64,000 nucleotides of DNA, from positions 21,417-85,416 of the forward strand of contig CAVYPD010000019.1 in assembly GCA_963770275.1 (NCBI GenBank), in the 5' to 3' direction. How positions within the stretch are numbered: the first letter of the stretch is position 1; each line of letters opens with the position of its first letter. The notes beneath the pieces are model-generated. The model was not told the origin of the DNA, did no database searches, and saw only the letters and a list, made by a program, of their open reading frames with translations. The DNA comes from Roseiarcus sp963770275 (GTDB lineage Bacteria; Pseudomonadota; Alphaproteobacteria; Rhizobiales; Beijerinckiaceae). The position numbers and the translations under genes were made by a program. This document shows, piece by piece, positions 55,158 to 64,000 of this stretch.

Positions 55158-55563
55158 CGGCTCGGCGCGCTGCGGCCTGGGCGGCTAAGGCGGGTTGCTT
55201 TGGATTGAGACGGCCGAAAGGCAACGGCTTCGAGGCAATGTGTTGCGAGAAAATCAGAAAATGAGTTAAGCTCGCCCCATGAACAATCCTGCGCTTCCGC
55301 ATGGCTTCGACCGCATGCTTTCGTCTCCGCGACTCTCAATCGGGAAAAACCGCGAGGAAAAATTTTCCAGCGAAAATTCCGCATAACCCATTGAAAAGGC
55401 TCGATTCGGACGAGAGAATCCAAGGAAATCCAAGGAAATCCAATACCCCAAAAAGGTGGTTTCCATAGCGAAACGGGCAAGGGCCAAGGAAATCCAAACG
55501 GATCGACCGGACCGATGTCGTGGACGCGCTGCGGTTGGTCGCCGAGGGCCGGGCCAGCCCACG
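55158..55563. other. Intergenic region with short direct repeats
   Basis: It contains tandem CAAGGAAATC at 55421-55430 and 55431-55440, and another CCAAGGAAATCCAA at about 55484-55497. The composition is less G+C-rich than the neighbours. Nothing in it looks like a gene. It separates a rightward small gene from the leftward EpmB-like gene, so it lies between convergent stops. Confidence 0.6.
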
Positions 55564-56634
55564 CTAGTCGTCCGCGCCCAGCCGATCGGCATAGGCGTGT
55601 CGGGTGCCCTGCGGGTCCGTGACCACGTGCTCTCCACCTTCGCCGCAATGGATCCATTGCGGCCCGATCGGCGCCTTGCCATGGCCCCCCGGGATATCGA
55701 GCATGTAGGTCGGCGTCGCCAGCCCCGAGAGACGGGCGCGTAAGATCCGCATCAGTTCCTGCCCCCTGGCGATCGGCACGCGCCAGTGGCTCGTGCCGGG
55801 CGCGAGATCGCCGTGATGCAGGTAGTAAGGCTTCACCCGCGCCTCGACGAAGGCTCGCATCAGGTCGATGAGCGTTTCCGGGTTGTCGTTGACGCCCTTC
55901 AAAAGCACGGTCTGGCTGACCAGCATCGCGCCTTCCGCCGCCAGGCGGCGGCAGGCTGAGCGTGCGCTTTCGGTCAGCTCGCGCGCATGGTTGGCGTGCA
56001 CCGCGACCACCGTGGTCTTGCCTTCGGCCATCAGAGCGCGCGCCACCGCCTTTGTCACCCGCTCCGGCGCGGCGACAGGCAGGCGCGTATGCCAGCGCAG
56101 CACTTTGACGTGGTCGATTGCCGCGAGCGCCTGGGTCGCCTCGGCGATACGGCGGGACGATAGGGTCAAGGGATCGCCGCCGGTCAGTATGACCTCCCAA
56201 ATCCCTTCATGAGCGCGTACGTAGTCAATCGCCGCGGCGAACTCGGCTGCGCTGAGCGCCCCCGAGCCCGGACCCACCCGCTCGCGGCGGAAGCAGAAAC
56301 GGCAATAGACCGCGCAGACCGCGACCAGCTTGATTAGCACCCGATCGGGATAACGATGCACCAGCCCCTTGACTGGGCTCATGGCGTCATCGCCGATCGG
56401 ATCGTCGCGCTCGGCGGGATCGCGGACGAGCTCGCGCGCGTCAGGCACGAACTGACGCGCGATTGGGTCGCTCAGGTCTTCCAGCCGGATGAGGGCGGCA
56501 AGCGCCGGAGTGAGGCCGATCGCATAGCGGTTGGCGACCGCCTCGAGCTCCGGAAGCCGTTCCGGCTCGGCCAGGCCCGCTTCGATGAGATCCGCGGGGC
56601 TGGTCAGACGATGGGACAGGATGCTTGAGGACAT
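55564..56634 (-). CDS. EpmB-like lysine 2,3-aminomutase family radical SAM enzyme
   Basis: A 356-residue radical SAM protein. The iron-sulfur motif is CAVYCRFCFRRERVG, the SAM-binding region includes VILTGGDPLTL, and the PLP-lysine area near the C-terminus reads LDIPGGHGKAPIGP. It has the KamA/EpmB shape, and its short length suits EpmB, which makes beta-lysine for EF-P modification. No epmA or efp is in the window, so its role (EF-P modification or another aminomutase reaction) is inferred. The ATG at 56634 opens MSSSILSHRLTS. Confidence 0.87.
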   Translation of the reverse strand: MSSSILSHRLTSPADLIEAGLAEPERLPELEAVANRYAIGLTPALAALIRLEDLSDPIARQFVPDARELVRDPAERDDPIGDDAMSPVKGLVHRYPDRVLIKLVAVCAVYCRFCFRRERVGPGSGALSAAEFAAAIDYVRAHEGIWEVILTGGDPLTLSSRRIAEATQALAAIDHVKVLRWHTRLPVAAPERVTKAVARALMAEGKTTVVAVHANHARELTESARSACRRLAAEGAMLVSQTVLLKGVNDNPETLIDLMRAFVEARVKPYYLHHGDLAPGTSHWRVPIARGQELMRILRARLSGLATPTYMLDIPGGHGKAPIGPQWIHCGEGGEHVVTDPQGTRHAYADRLGADD

Positions 56635-56826
56635 ACGGGGCTTCGCGGTAAGGAAAGAGATGCGCTCGGGCGCGTTATTAGCGCCACGGCGTTCGTTTCC
56701 CTGGCCCAGTTACGGGAACAGCTTCGGCGTCGCAAGGCGCCTGGCCAAAGCGAACTCTTGTCTTTACCGAGAGCGCTCAGCGCGCCCTCCGGCTAAAACT
56801 TCCGCGTCACTATTGAAGAGCCGCAG

Positions 56827-57303
56827 TTACTTCGAAGGACTCGACAGATCCGGTGGATCTTCGCCGAGTGCGGTCGCCAAATCGATTTGATGATCCTGCT
56901 CCTCGACGAGGATCTGCCGAATCTGCTCGGCGAGGGCAAACTCCCCGAGCTGTTCGCATTGCCGCACCCGCGTGCGATAATTGCGGATCGTCTCGTTCTC
57001 GTTGTCCAGGTCGAATTGTAACATCTCCTTGGCATCCTCGGAGGTGCGGACGGGCTTGGGTACGACAACTGGCATCTTGCCCAGATAATCGATCTGGCGG
57101 GCAATGGTGATTGCGTGATCCAATTCCTGGCGCGCATGAACTTCGAGCTGATCCGCGATGCTCATGTATTGAGCGCCTTTAAGAACTTGCGAATAGACGA
57201 CGTAGGCAATGACGGCCTGATATTCGCGGGCCAAGTCCTCGTTGAGAAAATCGGCGAGTTGATCGCGTGTGACGGTTGTCTTGGCTTCTTGTTTGTCGGT
57301 CAT
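56827..57303 (-). CDS. Ferritin-like (bacterioferritin-type) iron protein
   Basis: A 158-residue four-helix bundle. Di-iron ligands are visible as NEDLAREYQAVIAY (helix 1 Glu), ARQELDHAITIA (ExxH), NENETIRNYR (helix 3 Glu) and VEEQDHQIDLA (ExxH). I start at the ATG at 57303 (MTDKQEAK), with AGGAG seven bases before it; the frame is open upstream but has no family-like sequence. It may store iron or act as a rubrerythrin-like or Dps-like oxidant scavenger. No Bfr-associated ferredoxin is adjacent. Confidence 0.85.
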   Translation of the reverse strand: MTDKQEAKTTVTRDQLADFLNEDLAREYQAVIAYVVYSQVLKGAQYMSIADQLEVHARQELDHAITIARQIDYLGKMPVVVPKPVRTSEDAKEMLQFDLDNENETIRNYRTRVRQCEQLGEFALAEQIRQILVEEQDHQIDLATALGEDPPDLSSPSK

Positions 57304-57434
57304 GGAGGCGCTCCTGGGACGTCTCCAAAACCCGCGATCGAACAGCAAAGTTCCACCTAGGCCGATCATTCCGTGCAGGAACGCTACCGACTCCACCCGG
57401 AAAAACGCATTGCGGACTTGGGGAACGTCGACCG

Positions 57435-57668
57435 CTACGAAGCGTTCTCAGTATTCACGCCGAAACCTCTCCAGCGGGAGGACGGGGAACGTAGATTCGG
57501 TCGGTCCTCGTGCTTAGGCAACGTGAAACGGTCCAGAATTTCACCGACGAGCAAGTGTGCCTGCGCCGCTGTTAAGCCCTCAGCGATCACGTTTGCGTCG
57601 ATTCGCAGGCGAAACATTGTCCGCGAATCGCCAACCGTTTCAGCCTCAACCACGATCTGGCGCAGCAT
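57435..57668 (-). CDS. Small hypothetical protein
   Basis: A 77-residue frame from the ATG at 57668 (MLRQIVVEAETVGDSRTMF), with GAGGGGAAAG directly upstream. It has a helical centre (GLTAAQAHLLVGEILDRFTLP) and a basic tail. No family is recognised; an upstream in-frame ATG at 57713 adds 15 basic residues and is less likely. It lies upstream of the ferritin-like gene on the same strand. Confidence 0.5.
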   Translation of the reverse strand: MLRQIVVEAETVGDSRTMFRLRIDANVIAEGLTAAQAHLLVGEILDRFTLPKHEDRPNLRSPSSRWRGFGVNTENAS

Positions 57669-57979
57669 CTTTCCCCTCGGCCGCAACGCTTGGGATAACG
57701 CGCTTACCAACAATTAAACCAAATGTCTCATCACCCGGTTCCGTCTCCTGTCAATAAATCCGCGTTGCCCCGATCCGTAGGTAAGCGGGCCGTGGGTCCG
57801 CGCATTGTTTCCGAGGGCTATCCTAATGGGTAACGCAGGCGCCGGGATCGCCTGCCAGGCCCCGCTCAACCCGCTCAAGGGTGCGAGAGCGGAGCAAGGG
57901 GGCTTGCGGTAGCTGTCGCCCTTAGGGCGTGCCGGCTTCGGGGTGCATCTCGCCACGTAAAATCACGCTATAGAGAGCT

Positions 57980-58987
57980 ATGCTGAACGATCGCAACCCC
58001 CATTGGGTCTACACCCAGACGATCAAGATGTTCGCGGCGCCCGCTTCGCCGCCATTCGAGGACGAAGCCGAACTCGAGCGCCACTGGGGCCGGGTCTGGG
58101 GCATCGACAACGATGTCGGGCAGATACGCAGCGTTCTGGTGCACCGGCCCGGACCCGAGATGGCGGTCGTCGATCCCGCCAAGCGCATCCCCGAGATCGG
58201 CTCGTTCGGCGATGTCGATAAGGGCTGGTATTTCCAGAGCGAGACGCCGCCCGACGTGCCGACGATGCAGGCGGAGCACGATGCGCTGGTCGCGGCTCTG
58301 AAGGCTGCCGGCATCGAGGTCTTTCACGCCGAAGGCGTCGAGGGCGGGCGGCTGAAATCCTGCTACACCCGGGACCCGCTCATCATGGTCAAGGGAGGCG
58401 CCATCGTTTGCCGCATGGGCGCGCGCATCCGTCGCGGCGAGGAGCTGGCGATCACTCGCACCCTCGCCAAAATCGGCATCCCAATCCTGCGCACCATCTC
58501 GGGCACTGGCATAATGGAGGGCGGAAGCTTCGCCTGGATCAACAGCAGTACGGCCGCCATCGGCGTCGGCGTGCGTGTCAACCGCGACGGCGCACTCCAG
58601 GTCGAAGAGGTCCTGAAGCGGCAGGGCGTCGAGCTCCTGATCGTCGAGCTCACGGGTTACGACATCCATCTCGACGTGTCGTTCCTGATGGTCGACCGGG
58701 ATCTGGCTTTGGTGAACCCGTTCGGCCTGCCCCATTCCTTCATGGAGGAGCTGAAGGCGCGTGGCGTCCGTCTCATAGAGATCGAACCGGCCGACGATCC
58801 CTGGATCAACAACTCGCTCGCGATCGCGCCCGGCCGCCTCCTGATGCCGGAGGGGGCGACCAACCGCACGCTCGACGCCCTTGCCCGGCACGGCGTGACC
58901 TGGACGACGATTTCATACGCCGCGATGCACAAGAACGGTGGCGGCATCCACTGCTCGACAACGCCCCTGCGGCGGGACAAAGTCTGA
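57980..58987 (+). CDS. Amidinotransferase/arginine-deiminase-family hydrolase
   Basis: A 335-residue beta/alpha-propeller enzyme of the guanidine-modifying superfamily. The nucleophile is C325 in GGGIHCSTTPLRR, the catalytic His lies in GYDIHLDVSFLMVD, and the acidic substrate-binding residues are around SCYTRDPLIMVKGG and GIMEGGSFAW. Relatives include dimethylarginine dimethylaminohydrolases and arginine dihydrolase/amidinotransferases; the substrate cannot be fixed from sequence. It is a single gene without partners. Confidence 0.87.
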   Translation: MLNDRNPHWVYTQTIKMFAAPASPPFEDEAELERHWGRVWGIDNDVGQIRSVLVHRPGPEMAVVDPAKRIPEIGSFGDVDKGWYFQSETPPDVPTMQAEHDALVAALKAAGIEVFHAEGVEGGRLKSCYTRDPLIMVKGGAIVCRMGARIRRGEELAITRTLAKIGIPILRTISGTGIMEGGSFAWINSSTAAIGVGVRVNRDGALQVEEVLKRQGVELLIVELTGYDIHLDVSFLMVDRDLALVNPFGLPHSFMEELKARGVRLIEIEPADDPWINNSLAIAPGRLLMPEGATNRTLDALARHGVTWTTISYAAMHKNGGGIHCSTTPLRRDKV

Positions 58988-59688
58988 GGCCTTTGGCTCG
59001 CGCCGCAGGCGGCGAGGGACAGGCGCCGTTCCCTGGAAGCGCGCCCTTATCTTCGGCTCCATCAGTTCAATAGCTTAAGGCCTGCTTCGGTGAGCTGAGC
59101 CCCTCGATCGCCGGTCCCGGACTCACCCATGCGCTGTTTGCAGCGCGCGGTATTCGGTTGCGAACCCTGCCTGTCTCTTCGATCCGTCAGCTGGATGGAG
59201 TGCCTTTGACCACGGGTCAACGATCCGTCCGGGGGCGAAGCGGGATGGCGATGCCGGCCTTCGGCGACGCCTATTCGGACGCCGAGATCGGGGCCGCCGC
59301 CAACTATGTCACGGCGCGGTTCGTCGCCTCGGGCTCGCGCCTGACAGCGGAGAGCGTCGCCTCGCTCCGGCTGCACACGCTGACCGATCACCTTCTCCAC
59401 AATCTGTTGTGGCTGCGATCCGACCTTGGGAGTGATGTTCCGACTTGCGACTGATCACGTCTTCCGGCCGGTCGTGTTTCTCCTGGACGGCGCGTTGCGT
59501 GGGCTGAGACGCGAGAATGAGGACGCGGCCGGTCACTTCCTGGAGAGGTCAACATAAATTGATGTCGCACTGCAGCAATCTGCGATTATATCTTGGGTGG
59601 CGTTGACAGCCCCTGCCAGGGCGATGGCGATTCGCCGCCAACCTGGAGCAATACAATGGGCGCGACGATTCAATGACAGGTTAGGTTG
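58988..59688. other. Gene-poor stretch with cytochrome c fragment
   Basis: Apart from the cytochrome c fragment at 59245-59370, I see no complete gene. Open frames here lack start signals or recognisable sequence. The right part (59540-59688) is AT-richer (AACATAAATTGATGTCGC) and probably holds the promoter of the second RND operon. Confidence 0.6.
59245..59370 (+). pseudogene. C-terminal fragment of a c-type cytochrome
   Basis: The frame reads MAMPAFGDAYSDAEIGAAA, then NYVTARFVASGSRLTAESVA. This is the typical end of a cytochrome c domain of a membrane-bound dehydrogenase subunit (the MPAFG motif supplies the axial Met). No CxxCH haem motif is present upstream, so only the tail is left. It is a relic of gene loss or rearrangement. 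Confidence 0.7.
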
Positions 59689-62600
59689 ATGACGGCCGTC
59701 GTTCGGTTAGCTCTCGCGCGTCCATACACCTTCGTCGTAATGGCGATTCTGGTGATGATTTTCGGCGTGCTGTCGGCCATTCGGACGCCAACCGATATCT
59801 TTCCTAATATCGGAATTCCGGTCATTTCGGTCGTTTGGGGCTACACCGGCTTGTCGCCCGACGACATGGCCGGCCGAATCGTTGCGCCCTACGAACGCGT
59901 CCTTTCCACCACGGTCAACGATATTGAACACATCGAGTCGCAGTCGTTTCCTGGCATGGGCGTTGTCAAGATCTTCTTCCAGCCGACCGTCGACATCAAC
60001 GCCGCCCAGGCGCAGGTCACATCGATTTCGCAAACCATTTTGAAACAGCTTCCCGCGGGGGCAACGCCGCCGATCATCCTTGCCTACAACGCCTCGAGCG
60101 TCCCGGTGATCCAGCTGGCCTTGTCCAGCGACTCTCTTTCTCAGGTTGAACTGGCCGATCTCGCCCTGAATTTCATCAGGCCGCAGCTCACTACGGTCGC
60201 GGGCGCTCAGCTTCCTTATCCTTATGGTGGGGCGACGCGGCAGGTGCAGATTGACCTCGACCAGAATGCGTTGCGCGCCCATAATCTTTCGGCCATCGAA
60301 GTCGGCCAGGCGCTCGCCTTACAGAACCAGATCAATCCGGTCGGTACGGAGAAAATCGGGTCTTATGAATTCACCGTCGACCTCAATGATTCCCCCAAGG
60401 CAGTAGCCGACTTCAACAATTTGCCGGTGAAAGTGGTCAACGGCACGGTCGTGTTCATGCGCGACGTGGCCTATGTCCACGACGGTTCGCCGCCGCAGAC
60501 CAATGTCGTCCAGCTCGACGGCCGTAAAGGCGTTTTGATGTCTATTCTCAAGATCGGCTCGGCGTCCACGCTCGACGTCATTGCCGGCATCAAGGCGCGC
60601 CTTCCTGCAATCGAAGCCACGCTGCCTCCTGGCGTCACTCTTAAGTTCGTTGGAGATCAGTCGGACTTCGTCAAATCTTCGGTCACCGCCGTCGTGCGCG
60701 AGGGATTGATCGCGGCCACGCTCACAGGGTTCATGATTCTCATCTTTCTCGGCAGCTGGCGATCGACCCTCATCATCACGGTTTCGATACCCCTTGCGGT
60801 TCTGAGCTCGTTGACCGCGCTTTCCCTGCTTGGCCAGACCATCAATGTCATGACGCTCGGCGGCCTTGCTCTCGCCGTCGGCATCCTGGTCGACGATGCG
60901 ACCGTCACGATCGAGAACATCAACCGCCACATGGAGCATGGCGAGGATATTTTGACCGCCATCACCAAGGGCGCGAACGAGATAATGCCGCCCGCGACGG
61001 TCGCCTTGTTTTGCATCTGCATCGCCTTCGTCCCGCTGCTCACGCTTGGGCGGAGTGGCGGGTTACCTCTTTCGTCCGCTGGCGATGGCGGTCGTCTTCG
61101 CGATGATCGCCTCCTACATTCTTACCTACACGCTCGTGCCCACGATGGCGCATTTCTTACTTAAAAATCAGCATCCTCATGGGGCAGACACTGAGTCAGC
61201 CGAGCCACGCCGCGTCGGATTTTTTGCCCGCTTCCAGCAAGGGTTCGAGGAATATTTCGAGCGGTTTCGGCAAGGCTACCTAGGGCTCTTGCGACTGGCG
61301 CTTGCGCATCGGTTCGTCTTCGCCGGCGGCTTCGTCTGCTTCGCGTTGCTGTCGCTTGGCCTTGCCCCATTTCTTGGGCAGGACTTTTTTCCTTCGATCG
61401 ATTCCGGCTCAATCAAAATCCACATGAGGGCGCCTACGGGAACGCGAATCGAGGAAACGACGCGGCTGACCGACCAAGTCGAACAGAAAATTCGTTCGAT
61501 TATCCCGCCCGACCGAGTGACGAGCGTCGTCAACAACATCGGCCTGCCAGTGAGTGGCATCAATCTCTCGTATCAAAACACCGGAACGATCGGCGTCTTC
61601 GACGCCGATATGCTTGTGAGTTTGCGCGAGGGGCCGACCCCTACCGACGCTTACGTGAAGACCCTGCGCGAGCAACTCCCGAAGGCCTTTCCGGGCACGA
61701 CCTTTTCTTTCCTTCCGGCGGATATTGTGAGTCAGATTCTCAACTTCGGCTCGCCGGCGCCGCTCGATGTCCAGATCGCCGGCAATGACCTCAACGCGAG
61801 TCGCGCTTTCGCCACCAAGCTCCTTGCGAAGATTCGCCATGTTCCCGGAATCGCCGATCCGCGCATCCAGGAAGCGTTCCAAGACCCTGCTCTTAAGGTC
61901 GACTTCAACCGCGAGTTCGCCGGCGTAGTCGGGCTCACCGAGAACGACGCCTCGTCCAGCCTTCAGACCACTCTTTCAGGCAGTACACAGACGGCGCCGA
62001 CCTACTGGCTGAGCTCCAACGGCGTCTCCTACGGCGTTTCGGTCCAAACCCCGCAATATGGCATCGATACGCTTGGCGACCTTAAATACGTGCCGCTGAG
62101 GACCGGCAATTCGACCCAGCTGCTCGGCGGTCTGGCCACTTTTTCGCCAGAGCCGCTCAACGCCATTAACTCGCATTATAACATTCGTAACATTGTGGAT
62201 ATCTACGCGACGACCCAGGACCGGGATCTGGGCGGCGTCGCCGCGGACGTCCAGAAGATTGTCGATGACGCGCGCGGCGAACTGCCGAAAGGATCGACCG
62301 TCACGATACGGGGGCAAGTGGCGACGATGCAGAGCGCTTATTATCAGCTCTTTCTGGGCTTGGCTTTTTCCGCCGTGCTGATCTATCTTCTGATTGTTGT
62401 AAATTTTCAGTCCTGGCTCGACCCTTTCGTGATCATCACAGCGCTTCCGGCGGCATTGGCCGGAATCGTGTGGATGCTGTTTCTCACGCAGACGAGCCTG
62501 TCGGTTCCCGCCTTGACCGGAGCGATCATGTGCATGGGCGTGGCGACGGCGAACAGTATCCTCGTCGTCAGCTTCGCGCGCGAACAGCTCGCGGAAGGGA

Positions 62601-62875
62601 AGAGCGCGGTCGACGCCGCGCTTGAGGCCGGCGCCACCCGCTTCAGGCCGGTGCTGATGACCGCGCTCGCCATGATCATCGGCATGGCGCCTATGGCGAT
62701 CGAGGCCGGCGAAAACTCCCCGCTGGGGCGCGCAGTCATAGGCGGCCTCACATTTGCGACTTTCGCGACGCTCTTGTTCGTGCCGACCGTGTTTTCAATC
62801 GCGCACCGAGCCAATCCGAATAAAGCCAAAGCCGATGCAGCGGAGCCCCTCGTCGGGCTTCCCTCTCACGCCTGA
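59689..62875 (+). CDS. Second RND efflux permease (AcrB/HAE1-like), one frameshift
   Basis: A 1061-residue-class RND pump read across one +1 shift near 61049 (an extra G in GGG). It has RTPTDIFPNIGIPVISVVWG in the N-terminal loop, TM4 GGLALAVGILVDDATVTIEN with the canonical Asp pair, and after the shift VAGYLFRPLAMAVVFAMIAS. TM10 is MCMGVATANSILVVSFARE, with Ala where AcrB has Lys940. The ATG at 59689 or the TTG at 59686 may be the start. The adaptor gene follows 15 bases downstream, the same permease-first order as the pump at 10.2-14.7 kb. The two are paralogues. Confidence 0.9.
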
Positions 62876-62890
62876 TCCGGAGCTCTTCCC

Positions 62891-64000
62891 ATGTCCTCTG
62901 AATCTCCCGCCGCTCCACCCCAACCCAAAACGCGCCGGGTCCTGCTCGTCATCTGCGTGTTCGCGATCGGCGCCGTCGGACTTGCCGTCTCCGGCATCAT
63001 GGACCGCGCCAAGAGCAGACAGGAGGTCGTGGCCTGGACCAATGCCCAGACCGTTCCGACGGTGCGCATCGTGCTGCCCGAGCGCAGCCCTGCGGAACAA
63101 GAACTGGTGCTTCCCGGCAATGTCGCCGCGTTCAACACCGGCTCACTCTTTGCCCGCGCCAGCGGCTACATCGCGGTCTGGAATAAGGATATTGGCGCTC
63201 ATGTGACGAAGGGTGAGGTTCTCGCGACGATCTCGGCCCCGGATCTCGATCAACAGCTCGAGCAGGCTAAGGGGCAACTCGTTCAGCTGCAGGCGGCCGT
63301 TCAACAAGCGCAGGCAAACGCCGAGCTCGGCCACGCAACAGATCAGCGGACGTCGCAGCTCGTGGTTCAAGGGTGGCAGAGTAAGCAACAGGGCGATAAC
63401 GATCGCCTCAACGCGGCCTCACAGCTCGCTGCGCTCGCGGTGGCTAAGGCGAATGTGGTGGCTCAGCAATCGGCAGTGAAGCGGCTTGAGGAGTTGACCG
63501 CCTTCGAGGAAATCAAAGCGCCGTTCGACGGCGTGGTGACAGCGCGCAACGTCGACATCGGCGACCTCGTCAATGCAGGAGGCAACACGGGGCGCGCCAT
63601 GTTCCAGGTCTCCGACATCCACCGGATGCGCATTTTTGTGAACGTTCCCCAAGCCTTCCTCGGAGAGCTTGCACCGGGCATCAAGGCCACGCTCCATCTG
63701 CCTGGCCAGAAGGAGACCTTTGAAGCGCAGCTCGTATCGACTTCAAACGCCCTGGCGGAGACTTCGCGCACCGCCCTGGTCGAGCTCCAGGCGGACAATG
63801 CGGACGGCAAGCTTTGGCCCGGCGCCTTCGCCGAAGTTCATTTCCACATTCCGGCCGACCCGAACACGCTCTCCGTTCCGTTAACTGCGCTTTTCTTCAG
63901 CGCCAAGGGCATGGAGGTCGCCGCGCTCGACGGCGACGACAAGGTCGTCTTGAAGACGGTCGTCGTCGGGCGCAATCTCGGAAACCGGGTGCAGATCGAG
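62891..64000 (+). CDS. RND efflux membrane-fusion protein (runs off window)
   Basis: The frame is open from the ATG at 62891 to the window end. An N-terminal anchor (VLLVICVFAIGAVGLAVSG, about residues 17-35) is followed by the lipoyl half RASGYIAVWNKDIGAHVTKG, a coiled-coil (LEQAKGQLVQLQAAVQQAQA) and the second lipoyl half FDGVVTARNVDIGDLVNAGG. A beta-barrel (HRMRIFVNVPQAFLGELAPG) comes next. It is the partner of the upstream permease. The C-terminus is missing from the window. Confidence 0.88.
   Translation, partial: MSSESPAAPPQPKTRRVLLVICVFAIGAVGLAVSGIMDRAKSRQEVVAWTNAQTVPTVRIVLPERSPAEQELVLPGNVAAFNTGSLFARASGYIAVWNKDIGAHVTKGEVLATISAPDLDQQLEQAKGQLVQLQAAVQQAQANAELGHATDQRTSQLVVQGWQSKQQGDNDRLNAASQLAALAVAKANVVAQQSAVKRLEELTAFEEIKAPFDGVVTARNVDIGDLVNAGGNTGRAMFQVSDIHRMRIFVNVPQAFLGELAPGIKATLHLPGQKETFEAQLVSTSNALAETSRTALVELQADNADGKLWPGAFAEVHFHIPADPNTLSVPLTALFFSAKGMEVAALDGDDKVVLKTVVVGRNLGNRVQIE

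Overview
This is high-GC alphaproteobacterial DNA, most likely Hyphomicrobiales (Rhizobiales), possibly near Beijerinckiaceae/Methylocystaceae. The evidence is a fused TsaE-AmgK protein, a DUF1127 protein, DUF3297 beside rpsT, an HslVU pair, a PuuE-UraD fusion, many ABC importers and RND pumps, and a rhizobial-type palindromic intergenic repeat. The taxonomic placement is inference. I saw no rRNA, tRNA, CRISPR array or phage module.

Layout. 0-1.1 kb: decayed IS3-family element. 1.1-8.5 kb: sugar(-acid) module with a mandelate-racemase-type enolase-superfamily enzyme and a GntR/FCD regulator, divergent from a CUT2 (ribose-type) ABC importer; a palindrome in the shared gap is a candidate operator. 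8.8-10 kb: orphan Tat-exported binding protein. 10.2-14.7 kb: RND pump operon (permease first, then fusion protein). 15.7-25.8 kb: the centrepiece, a tightly coupled operon for a CUT1 ABC importer with two MalK-like ATPases, then dhaL, dhaM, a dedicated HPr, a dedicated Enzyme I, an XRE-like protein and dhaK. It looks like a self-contained system for importing and PEP-phosphorylating dihydroxyacetone (or a related triose/polyol). This operon and the following MOSC-oxidoreductase gene are bracketed by inverted copies of a ~250-bp segment, holding an intact small secreted-protein gene on the right and its decayed paralogue on the left.

28-36 kb: beta-carbonic anhydrase, two crotonases, an EmrAB-type pump, DUF3297, rpsT and a threonine synthase-like enzyme. 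36-40 kb: Phd/VapC pair and purine catabolism (PuuE-UraD fusion, guanine deaminase). 40-45 kb: PHP protein, hslVU, a two-ACT-domain protein and trpS. 45-53 kb: PAS histidine kinase, tsaE-amgK, murU, murC and murB, a cell-wall recycling/synthesis block. 53-59 kb: small membrane and secreted proteins, an EpmB-like radical SAM enzyme, a ferritin-like protein, an amidinotransferase-family hydrolase and a cytochrome c remnant. 59.7-64 kb: a second permease-first RND pump, whose fusion protein runs off the window.

Data caution: ten genes, several normally essential (hslU, trpS, tsaE, murB), are interrupted by single-base frameshifts. Every one reads as a +1 insertion, often extending a run of two identical bases to three, and most lie between 36.6 and 52.4 kb. 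I treat them as probable sequencing or assembly errors, annotate those genes across the shifts, and list the pattern as a finding.
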